Part shown: positions 25,299-35,291 of the stretch, one piece after another
Numbering within the stretch: position 1 is the first letter of the stretch
Layout: each line of letters begins with the position of its first letter
DNA from: Hypericum androsaemum
Taxonomy: Eukaryota; Streptophyta; Magnoliopsida; Malpighiales; Hypericaceae
Assembly (NCBI GenBank): GCA_963995505.1
Contig: OZ023181.1
Location: forward strand, 24,610,366 to 24,674,365
Direction: 5' to 3'
Length of the DNA stretch: 64,000 bases
Notes under the pieces: generated by a model
What the model was told of the DNA's origin: nothing
What the model saw: the letters and a program-made list of their open reading frames with translations, nothing else
The model's database searches: none
Made by a program: the position numbers and the translations under genes

Positions 25299-28200
25299 AT
25301 GGCGACCAAGATGATCCATTCAGACATTCTTATCCTCTCGCGCGCCGCCTCCTTCTCTGCTGGCCGATGTCCTGCCGTCGTTCGCCGTGCCTGCTTGCCG
25401 GTGCGGCTGCCCCGCCGGACGAGGGCCTTCTCCACCGACTCGGCTTCCGAGCCGGTGGTGAAGCTTCCGGAGAAGCCGCCGGTGTGCACCGCCGACGAGC
25501 TCCACTACGTCACCGTCCCCGGCTCCGACTGGCGCCTCGCTCTCTGGCGTTACCACCCTCCTCCTCAGGTGCGAAAGCTTTGAACTTTTACTTTATTAGG
25601 AGTACTGCGCGAGGAAAATAGACCGACCCAGTTGACTTTTTTATGGCATCTTGCGAAGTGTGGGGGAAAAAAGTGAACTTTGTGTTTAAGTTGAAGTGGG
25701 GTGGCTCGGGAAATTGTTGTGTGGATTGTTGGGAGGCTTCTTCTTTTCCTGGTATCCGGAGATCCATTAATCCGGTTTGGCTCGGGCCCGTTGGTTGTGG
25801 TTTGCGTGTGTGTTTGTTGTTTTGTAGTTTGTTTGTTTCGGTTGGTATGTTGGTTGATTTGGTTAGTTGCTGCTTGCAGGCGCCTCCGAGGAATCATCCG
25901 TTGTTGCTGCTGTCTGGAGTTGGTACCAATGCCATTGGTTACGATCTCTCTCCTGGGGTGATGTTCTTTCGTTAGCTTGTTTTTGGTGTTGAGTTGTATC
26001 GAGGGTGTTAGGAATGTGGGATACCGTGTTACTGGTTCGTTGTGTAGTTTAGACGCTGATGGACTTGAAAGAACTTTGTTCCAGCATATTAGTTTTGATA
26101 TGGCTTGAACAACACATACAGGATGCATGTGCTTTTTCTATTTCGTTATTTTTTTTCTTCATTGGGCTGGGTGATGGGGCGCTAGTAATCTGTTCCTTGG
26201 TACCTCCAGCGATGTAAATGCTACCGGTTTTTTCTTTATCTGGGTTGTGAAATCAAAGTCTGGATTTTGTTGGAACTAGTAGTTAATGATGGCCAACTAT
26301 CACGTGAGACTTTAAACTTAAACACCGGCTATTAGCTAAACATCATATATTGCACTGCCTTGTAGTTGATGGTACTGCAAGCCAGCAGTTTTTGTGTGTG
26401 CTTGGTATGTCATAATTGGTTCATCTGTGGTCTTAAGAGGCAAGCTCAAGTATGCCATTGCTTTTCTTGTAGGGTATTGGTTCTTCCTTGAGGATACGAT
26501 GAATGTGTGTTTTGAATACATTTACTTTGGATGTCTATTTCACCAACTTGCATCAATTTTCCTGGTTTTCCTATGACCCTTACATCTTTTTGTTATGGAT
26601 CCAACGCTCACATGCATGTCTTAATTTTCTGGATGTTATATCTTTTGCAGTGTTCATTTGCACGACACATGTCTAGCCAGGGATTTGATACGTGGATTCT
26701 CGAAGTTCGAGGTGCTGGATTGAGTGTTGAGGCATCCAATTTCAAAGATATACGAAGTTCTGCACGTGCAGCCTCTGATCAGATGGAAGCTGCTATCGGG
26801 AACACAATAAATGGTAGCATGCCAACTAATGGCCAACTGACCGATGTCCCATCTCCCCCTCCAAGTCCAAGTCTGCCTTCTGGGAGCGGGAAAGAAGATG
26901 CGACAACAATAGCAACTGCGTGGGACGAATCAAAGGTGGTCTCAGACCTGACAGATACTTTCATGCGCTTGTCGGAAAGGCTCTCCGGCTTCCTCAGCGA
27001 AGGTCAATCAAAGATAATGTCAGCAAAGTTGTTGGATCAGATATCAAATTTGCTAGAAGATACTCAGTTATCTGAAGGACTGAACGAGATTAGGCTGAGG
27101 CTTCTCAGTCTAGTAGAAGCAAGACAAAACTCGGGTATTGCTTCTCAAATCAGGGATCTGAGCCAAAAACTTGTAAATATTATAGAGGATGGTCAAAGAT
27201 CTGTTTCACCTCAGCTGTTTGACATGCAAGAGCGACTTACGTCAACTGTAGAAGATTTTCAGAAGCAGCTGGACCTGATTGTGAAGTATGACTGGGATTT
27301 CGATAACTATTTGGAAGAAGATGTTCCAGCTGCGGTGAGGTGACATCCCATCTTGCAAGTTCCTATACAGAGGTTCATGTTTTATCTTCCTGGGCTAATC
27401 TTGATATCTTAGTTGTGTAGATGGATTATATAAGGGCACGGACCAAACCGGCTGATGGGAAGCTGTTGGCAATTGGACATTCCATGGGAGGAATATTGCT
27501 TTACTCTATGGCCTCTCGGTGTGGTAAGATGCATTTTCTTGTTGGTTGTGTACTGTTCCATTTGTTATAAATTGACTGCTCAGAGCAAGCATAATTTTGA
27601 TGCTTTCCCCTCAATCTTTTCTAATTTACCACAAGACAATCTGGTTATTTGTGATGTTGCCAGCATAAGTTTACCTTTTAGAAAACCAGTTTATTTGTGT
27701 TGCATCGAAGTGATAGATTATTCTTGTAGCCTATGTTTGAATCGCCCATGACAATGATTTGTTGCTTAAAGCATGGCCTTTGAGTTCTGCTAGCCAACTG
27801 AGAACAAAAAAAAAAGGGGGGAAATGGGTAACGGTATTGGTTTTTGTGTGTTCTTTCATAGTCGGAACTTATCAGAATAAGTGTTTTTCTATCTCCAAGG
27901 TCATGATGGAAGGGACTGCGGATTTGCTGCTATTGTTACTCTAGCGTCGTCCCTTGACTATACATCTTCAAAATCAAGACTCAAATTGCTCTTGCCCCTT
28001 GTAAGTGGATAAATTGTTGTTTTCTTGGTCCCGGGTTCATCAACATCCAACCAAACTATATATCTCCTACTTTGCGGAACTAAGCATGTCTATGGTGGTA
28101 CTGGATTACTTGCATGCAGGCAGATCCTGCACAGGCTCTGAATGTTCCTGTTGTCCCTTTGGGGGCATTACTTGCTGCAGCATATCCTCTGTCTACTCGT

Positions 28201-29209
28201 CCTCCTTATGTATTGTCGTGGCTTAATCATATGATATCGGCTGAAGACATGATGCATCCAGAGATGTTGGAAAAGCTTGTTTTGAACAATTTCTGTGAGT
28301 TCAATCACAATTTTGAGAAAATGTTGACAGCGTTTATTATGTAATGATTTCATTTATTTGCTTTTGCATGTGAATGTTATTTGTTAATCCACCTTGATCA
28401 TTGATGAGCATTATTTATGCAGCTTGTGAACATATTATGAATTTTGTGTTTGTGATGGATTAATGATTGTCCTGGCGAGTAATAAAATTAATTTGTGAAT
28501 CTTAAAAAAAAATCTCTGAAATCAGGAAGTACTATGTCTTCCATCTTGCTTTATCGCGCTATTTATTCCATCTTCTGTTATATTCATGGTAACCCTTTAT
28601 ATTTAGTTTCACCTCTCAATCCTTGTTAATATTTGGCTTGGTTTGTTTGCTGCTTGCAGGTACTATTCCTGCCCGACTGATCTTGCAGCTTACGACAGCC
28701 TTCAAGGACGGTGGATTACGCGATAGGAGCGGCACCTTCTTCTACAAGGATCACCTAACCAAAAGCACCATCCCTGTTTTGGCCGTTGCTGGAGACCAGG
28801 ACCAAATTTGCCCTCCTGAGGCCGTGGAAGGTAAGCCAAAGCTTGGATAATGACTGTATCTTTGTTAGCTGTGTCGGCTGGCTATCACATTGCTTCGAAG
28901 TTTTGTTGCTTTGTTCTTTTCTGCTTCCTTCTCAGTTCGGTTTGATGCCCTGCAGAAACCGCTAAGTTTCTTCCAGAGCATCTCGTGAGCTATAAACTTT
29001 TTGGCGAGCCTGGGGGTCCACATTACGCTCATTATGATTTGGTTGGGGGAAAGATGGTACATAAATTATGGCTTTGTCTACATTTCGTCTCCATTGCTCT
29101 ACGGAGTGGCATGGCCGATGATGTCCTGATTTTCTTACCCTTCTCGCAGGCGGCAGATCAAGTTTATCCTTGCGTAGTTGAATTCCTTAGTCGGTATGAC
29201 CGGACATAA
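25299..29209 (+). CDS. alpha/beta-hydrolase family protein (UCP031088-like), organelle-targeted
   Basis: Nine exons: 25299-25568, 25880-25957, 26651-27334, 27421-27523, 27900-28000, 28120-28294, 28660-28830, 28956-29056 and 29150-29209. All are in phase and give 580 aa. The first ~45 residues are rich in R, S and A with almost no acids (ILSRAASFSAGRCPAVVRR), so a chloroplast or mitochondrial transit peptide is likely. The nucleophile elbow GHSMGG places the serine near residue 365. The acid is probably in VAGDQDQICPP and the histidine in GPHYAHYD. Between the oxyanion strand (LLLLSGVGTNAIGYDLSPG) and the elbow lies a long insertion of about 200 residues with Ser/Pro-rich and helical, coiled-coil-like segments. 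The family matches Arabidopsis At1g15060/At1g73750. The substrate is unknown. Confidence 0.9.
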
Positions 29210-31158
29210 CCACTTGTGCAACCCTCGGATCCAACTTTTCCTCGATTCATGTCGTACATGTCCCAGAGCACAGCCAGATCAAACCCATTTCAACACTACC
29301 GTTGGTTGGATATTTCCTTTATTCAGGTTTCAGACGAGCAGCATCTATGAAGAGGTATCCACAACTGTGTTGGTGCTAGTTTACATGTACATCAGTGAAA
29401 TGTAATCAGCACCACGTGTTTTGGTCCTCAGGATATATCTCTATTACACGTGTAGTTACCTGCAATTTTCCGACATATTTCTTGCTGGGAGTGCATCTCT
29501 AAGAGGCATTATAATGCCTTGTTACAAGTATACCAATCAAGATAACTTCAGCTCCTATGCACTGTGTTCGCAATATCCCTTGTGCAAGACTGACTGATGT
29601 ATAGTGTGATCTACATTTTTCACGAAATGGGTCGGAGTTGCTTTGAATCTACAAAATAATATGGTTGGATTGCGCTTTGTAGGCAGTTGCACTAGTGTTA
29701 TCACCAAGCATGTAGATTCACTCGGGTTTGAGTCTTAGAAATGTAGTTGTGTTAAAACTTGGTGGTAGGAGTTCTTGTTGCCTGTTGTCTAATATCTCCT
29801 CCCTTTTTTGAAGAGTATGGTCTAGTATCTCATTCTTGTGAAACTAATGGACTTAACTTCATAGTAAAGTGGATAGATGAAGTAGCAAGAAGCTGCACCG
29901 AGTAGGGTCCTCGAGGTCTGTTTTATCGAGCAACTAGAGAGTCGAAATGCAAGGAATCCTATGTCGGGAAACAGGTAAAAACACTAGTCATGTGCCTGAG
30001 ACATCACTGAATGGGATCGCCCAGTGTCGTTAGTCCTTTGTCCCCTTGAAGAAAAGGCTACCGTACTCCTATTAGAGAAGATAGCTACCCCAGCCCCCCA
30101 CCATTGAATTCAAGCAACCTGAAAAATGCTACTGATGATTAACCCGATTTAACATCATGTCAGAATCATCATATTTGACTCATAACTTTAACACAATAAG
30201 TTTGGTGGGGTTGTTCGATTAATAAAGCATGTCCAAATAGTATATTCTTCCTTACATTCAAGCAGCTCAATATTTTAACAACAAATTCAGTATTTTCTAT
30301 ACGTACGAAGCATATCGAAATTGATTGTGGTACTTATCGTAAAAATGGTTAAGTTAAAAACGTCACTAATGAAAAAGAAGATCTCAATTTTTACATGTAT
30401 CTTACATAGATGTAAGTCTGATCAGTTACTAAACACATGTTATGGGGTACCTGTGGAGACCGAGTGTTATTTAACCGACAAAATATGCAATTATTTCATG
30501 GAATCTATTTAATTCGATCATGCATGACCTGGTGAAGGGTCAATCACAAGTTAAAGAATTAATTTCGAAACCCTTTTTTTATTTGAATTTCGGGTTACAG
30601 AATCCAAACCGACATTTCTTGGGATCTGTTTGGTCATCCTTGTTCCCGTGTCTTGTAGTAACTATCCAAGTGTAGTAGTTGTAGTTCCATGTTGGGTTGG
30701 CGTCAGATTATAACACAAGAAGAAGAAGATAAGAGCTAATAAATGAAGAGTGATGGGCCGAAAACAGTTGCTTGTTTTTCCTTGTCGACCGACCCCTTTA
30801 GGCCCACATGTTCTTCCCAAGATTTTATGTTAGATATTAGCTACCAGTCTACCAATAGAAGTTTTTTATTTTATTTTTAAAGAATGAACCAATAGAAGTT
30901 GGTTCAAGCAAAAATACTCCAAGGGTGAGTAAAACTCAGATGAAGTTGAAGAACCATATCGAATAGCCAAAGGACAACTTGTTTGGTTCGAATTTTGGTC
31001 ATAACCTGATTCAATATACAAAGAACCGAGAAAAACTGAATTTATGAAACACAATATTCTTTTAAGTGAATTAGTTATTATTAATAGACATGATAACGGG
31101 AAATAAATATCTAGAAAACAACAAAATAATACACATCTAGCTACCTCCTGAAAGCTAG
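29210..31158. other. intergenic DNA, nothing recognised
   Basis: The 3' UTR of the hydrolase gene probably occupies the first 200-400 bp. No other gene, tRNA or clear transposon was seen. Confidence 0.5.
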
Positions 31159-31537
31159 CTAGTAGGCAGGGTTTTTAAATACGTGGTCTGATTGGTCGGA
31201 CTGTGATTCGGTTAGGAGAGTGTACCGGGTTTGGCCAAAAAATTGCTAACCTTACTAACCGCCCAAAAATGGTCAGACTAAATGGTTTGACCAAATTTTT
31301 GACCCCATATTTTTCGGTTCGTAAGGTTGAACCAAAGAATCAAGATTGATATGATATTTTGACAAAAAAAAGATAAAAAAATCAACCAAACCCTAATAAA
31401 AAGAGAAAAATCATGTTTGGTTGGATTTTTCTTTTTTAGGATATTTTGGTAAGGTAGAACCAAAAAATCAGTTACCAAAATATCAGGGTTGATCAGATAT
31501 TTTGGCTGGAGTAGTGGGGTAGGGGTAATTAAAATTT

Positions 31538-32702
31538 AGGCAAATTACCCTCACGTCCCTGTACTTTGGTCACCCTCCCCCTAGGGTCCCTGGATTTTGG
31601 AAAAAGATTATCCCGTCCCTAAGTTTTGATGATAATAGACTCTCGGGTCCTTGGAGCCGGTATATTCTATATTCTCCGGCGAACTCCCACCTGAAATGAC
31701 CAAAATACTCCTCACACTTAAAAAAAAAACCCCTCCTTCATCCCCTTCATCTTCTTCCTCCCACCCATCATCTTCTTCAACTCCTCTCTTCTTCCCCAGA
31801 AATTAAAATCGACCCAGAGACAAAAAAATAAATAACAAAAAGATTTCATCCCACCCAAAAGCAACACAGAAGATAATCACCAGATAAACCAAAAATGGGA
31901 GCTAAAAACCAATGACCCAACCCAATTCGCACAGCAACATCAAGTCAAAATTGGACAAAGCCACAGATACTTAAAGCTCCAAACTTTACCCACCCTAAGA
32001 GAAGATCGTCTGCGACAGCTGCCAAGGTATCGGCTTCACCTCCCCCGGCGTGGGCCTCGACACCGACCAGTCCTCGTCAACATCATTCCCGACTATCTCC
32101 TTGATGGACTGTATCATCTCTTTCAGCACCAAGTACACCTCAGGATTTGAAAACTTGTTCCTGACTATCTCCTCGATATCGTGTGGGTCGGCGGTACCCG
32201 AAACAGCCGCGGTGGCACCGGCCCCGGCAGAGGACGTTGAGTTAGCGACGGAGACCATATCTAGTGCAAAGACTCAATCTTTACGCTTCTTTCTAATGGT
32301 AGTAGCGAGGAGAATGGAGGAGAGAAGCACGAGAGGGATGTGATGATGGTATTTTTGGTTGGGTCAATTCTAGATCTGGGCAGATTTTTTTTTTCTCCTT
32401 CTCCATTTTTTCAATTGATTTTATTAGATCTAGCAACTCATAAATTGGTTTTGTTGTGGGGAAAAAGATGAAGTGGGGAAGAAGATGAAATGGGAAAGGA
32501 TGGAATTTTTGATTAAATTGAAAAGGAAGGGCATTTTGGCCATTTCAAGTGGGGCTTCGCCGGAGAATATAGAATATTTCGGCTCCAGGGACCCGAGAGT
32601 CTATTATCATCAAAACTTAGGGACGGGACAATCATTTTCCAAAATCCAGGGACCCTAGGGGGAGGGTGACCAAAGTACAGGGACGTGAGGGTAATTTGCC
32701 CT
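31538..32702. mobile_element. Pack-MULE-like element nested in the hAT element
   Basis: The ends aggcaaattaccctcacgt... and ...acgtgagggtaatttgccct are inverted and differ by one base in the first 14. The inverted match continues for about 180 bp (ccctgtactttggtcaccct ... agggtgaccaaagtacaggg; ctccggcgaa ... ttcgccggag). A perfect 9-bp target duplication, ttaaaattt, lies at 31529-31537 and 32703-32711, as for Mutator-like elements. The interior is not transposase. It holds an unrelated open frame (31995-32258), so the element looks like a carrier of host-derived sequence. Confidence 0.85.
31995..32258 (-). CDS. 87-aa open frame carried inside the nested MULE
   Basis: Begins MVSVANSTSSAGAGATAAVSG and contains a structured-looking segment, DPHDIEEIVRNKFSNPEVY, then LVLKEMIQSIKEIV, with alternating hydrophobic and charged residues typical of helices. 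I do not recognise the parent protein. Base composition is higher in GC than the surrounding AT-rich arms, as expected for captured exon sequence. The frame may be a fragment of a host gene, and whether it is transcribed is unknown. Confidence 0.4.
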   Translation of the reverse strand: MVSVANSTSSAGAGATAAVSGTADPHDIEEIVRNKFSNPEVYLVLKEMIQSIKEIVGNDVDEDWSVSRPTPGEVKPIPWQLSQTIFS

Positions 32703-32824
32703 TTAAAATTTTAATAAAAATATATTTTTAAATATAAAAAATATCGGTCGGACCGGTTGAAACGTGATCCGGAGGCAAGAGCGGATCGCTCTCCGAGTCG
32801 TATTTGAAAACCTTGCTAGTAGGG

Positions 32825-32832
32825 TATAAATA
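32825..32832 (+). promoter_or_regulatory. TATA box of the Aux/IAA gene, abutting the hAT target duplication
   Basis: tataaata starts one base after the right target duplication (32816-32823) and lies 50 bp upstream of the ATG at 32882. No other TATA-like sequence lies between it and the start codon. Confidence 0.6.
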
Positions 32833-32881
32833 ACATCAGTTTGGTTGTTCAATTGGATCAATCAATCTATAGGATGCTGTG

Positions 32882-33999
32882 ATGGATACCAACCAATCAG
32901 GTTACCTTTTAAACCCTACGGCCCTTCACCCCTTCTACTACCAAGACGAAGGCATTATTGATCTGGGCCTCAGCCTCAAAACTTCTCAACCTCAAGTTTA
33001 TCATCCATCAGGAGGACAATGTAAGAGAGAAAAAAAATTCAATGGATTTCTTCTTCTACTTCTCCTTTGCTTCCATTCATCGAGATGGTTTGCCAATTTC
33101 CAAGATATGAGTAATGATCTGAGTTCACGACGCTTAACACTCGTCGGTTCGATAAGTTGTCACACAACAAATAGTAGTTCTCGGCATTTTTCTCATTTTT
33201 GATCTCGTTTCGTTTCCGTTGTATGCACGCACCAATAGTGGGGTTCGAGGGTTATGGCGAGCTGGCCGAGTGGCCTCCCCAGGCGAGCCCATCGACGTCA
33301 CACCTAAACGCAGGACATGAAAAGAGATTAGAGCATCGTCAGGATTGCGACGAGGAGGCGGAAGGAGTAGAGAGCAAGGAGAGATGGGCTTATGTGAAGG
33401 TGAACATGGACGGAGTCTTCGTTGGCAGGAAAATTTGCATGTTAGATCACTCTGGTTTCTCTAGCCTCGCACCTCAGCTCGAGGAAATGTTTGGTAGGCC
33501 CGCCAATTTCAAAACCTGAAAAAATAAATATATATTCTTTTTAAAAGTGGAATCTTTTTTTTAATACAAAATTTACATGACTTTTATGAAATATTTTTGT
33601 GGTGATTAATGTTGTTCAATCAGGTAAGCATTCCCTATCTGGGTTAAGGCTATTCCAAGAAAATTCAGAATTCTGCCTGTATTACAAGGACAAGGAGGAG
33701 TATTGGAGGCATGTTGGGGATGTTTCTTGGAAGTAGGTTCTATATTTTGTCTTCTAAGGTCAAGTTCAAGTAGCAAAGAATAGAGTTCAAATTTGATATT
33801 GGTCGGATTCAAACTTTAGAAAATTAAAATATTCACGATGTCTTATAACATGTCGTGTTATTCTTCACAGATAGTATTATAAATCAATCTGGAGTTTGTT
33901 TTTTACATTGGCAGGGAGTTTGTGGAGTGCGTGAAGCGGCTAAGGATTGCACGGAAATGCCAACTTCCTCAACCATTTTCGTCGCCTGATTTTAATTGA
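32882..33999 (+). CDS. non-canonical Aux/IAA protein (IAA32/IAA34 type)
   Basis: Four exons, 32882-33020, 33239-33493, 33624-33732 and 33915-33999, give 195 aa. The N-terminus MDTNQSGYLLNP and the following IIDLGLSL (LxLxL, residues 28-32) match domain I and the EAR repression motif of IAA32/34. The domain II degron (GWPPV) is not canonical: at the expected place the protein reads YGELAEWPPQ (W58-P60). Domains III/IV (a PB1 fold) start at about residue 97 with YVKVNMDG (K100), pass through SGLRLFQENSEFCLYY and end in GDVSWKEFVECVKRLRI. Aux/IAA proteins repress ARF transcription factors. Without a proper degron this class escapes TIR1/AFB-driven turnover and in Arabidopsis is linked to TMK1-dependent signalling. 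An inserted hAT/MULE composite sits directly upstream. Confidence 0.92.
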
Positions 34000-35291
34000 G
34001 AGGATCACATTTATAACTTTTGACTTTCTCAAAGGCAAATTAATCAGATGCCGGACCACATTGTAACCTCGAGAGGGAAGACTGTATCAAAGTGAAAAAC
34101 ACACATTCTCTCATGTATTTTGGAACCTCCTTTTTCTAATGAAATTTTAGGTGGATTGAAGTAAATCCTTGACTCTAGACAATATTGACTTTGTTTTTTT
34201 TCAAAGTAGAGTTTATCCAATTTTGCAAGGAGTGTGAGCCGACTCATTGACCCTTGGAAAGGAGGTAAGAACGTTGAAAACTCTATTTCATTCAAATAAT
34301 TTTTTAACAATTAGTTATATTTTTATATATTCACCCACAATAAAATAAAATAAATTTGATCTTAATGAATAATTTTCTTTTGAGAAGAATCTTATAAAAG
34401 AATTAGACAATCTGAATTCATCAAAAAATTAAATTAACTCCACAAGTCAAATTCTTTTTTACTCCGCCAATAATAGGCTAAAGAGGGCACCTAGAGAAAT
34501 CCGATTCACAATTTTCACAGAAAAAATTAATGGGGGATAAAAACATACCCACCAATCTTTTGGGGATAAATTCTATAAAAAAATTCCTTTTGGGGAGTCT
34601 AGTCTAGTCTATTATGGAAAATTACACCGGAAAAAAACTTGTAAGGCATAGGTGGACTAGAGTTCATGGAATAAAAACATTCCTACACGAAGTCTTGTGA
34701 GATGGAAAATATCACAATTTGACTAATTGGGTATGAAATCCATTAAAGTTTTTTAATCAAAGGTGGCAAAGAAATCACTACCGAATATTTGGCACACATT
34801 TTTTTCCGGGTTCACACTTAATTATTCTCGTGAAGATATAAACCAAAAATTATATCCGACTCGAACTTAGAGGTTGGATCCGGTGTACCAAATAACATAT
34901 GGTATGAAACAAGAACAAAGAGCGTCATTCACCAAGAACAAAGAGACAAAAAGGGTCTGCAATAAGAGCAAGAACAAAGCGACACCATCATCCTACTTCA
35001 CATGTACAAAACAAAATGCCAACCTCACACCTTCTTAGAGCAACCAACCTCCTCCTACTAGCTTTTTGCTCTTACAATGCTCACCTAGCTAGACTCACGC
35101 AACGAAAAAGGAACAAGTAGGAAAAGGACATTAACAAGGAAGCAATACATCTTTAACCATTCACTCTCAAACCGATCCCGACTAGAACTACCAACGTGAT
35201 GCCACTGGAAGTATCTGTACCTGTAATGCTATGAATCGAATTGTTGACAATCTCTGGTTAGCATTGGATAAGAAATGTGGAATCTGATGTC
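34000..35291. other. intergenic DNA between convergent genes
   Basis: The 3' ends of the Aux/IAA gene (plus) and the receptor kinase gene (minus) face each other. No other gene was recognised. Confidence 0.5.

Larger units (their letters stand above)
31167..32815. mobile_element. hAT-type MITE, split by a nested MULE
   Basis: The left end CAGGGTTTTTAAATACG and the right end CGTATTTGAAAACCTTG are inverted copies. Both are flanked by a perfect 8-bp duplication, ctagtagg (31159-31166 and 32816-32823), the hallmark of hAT elements. The inner 31538-32711 (MULE plus its second target copy) is a later insertion. Without it the hAT element is about 475 bp. Its arms contain 'gtcggac/ggtcggaccggtt' blocks. 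No transposase is present. The right target copy ends one base before the TATA box of the Aux/IAA gene. Confidence 0.85.

Noticed and set aside
25181..25621. Longer frame with an upstream start over hydrolase exon 1
   Set aside because: It reads an Arg-rich frame without family similarity. The frame from 25299 continues through conserved exons.
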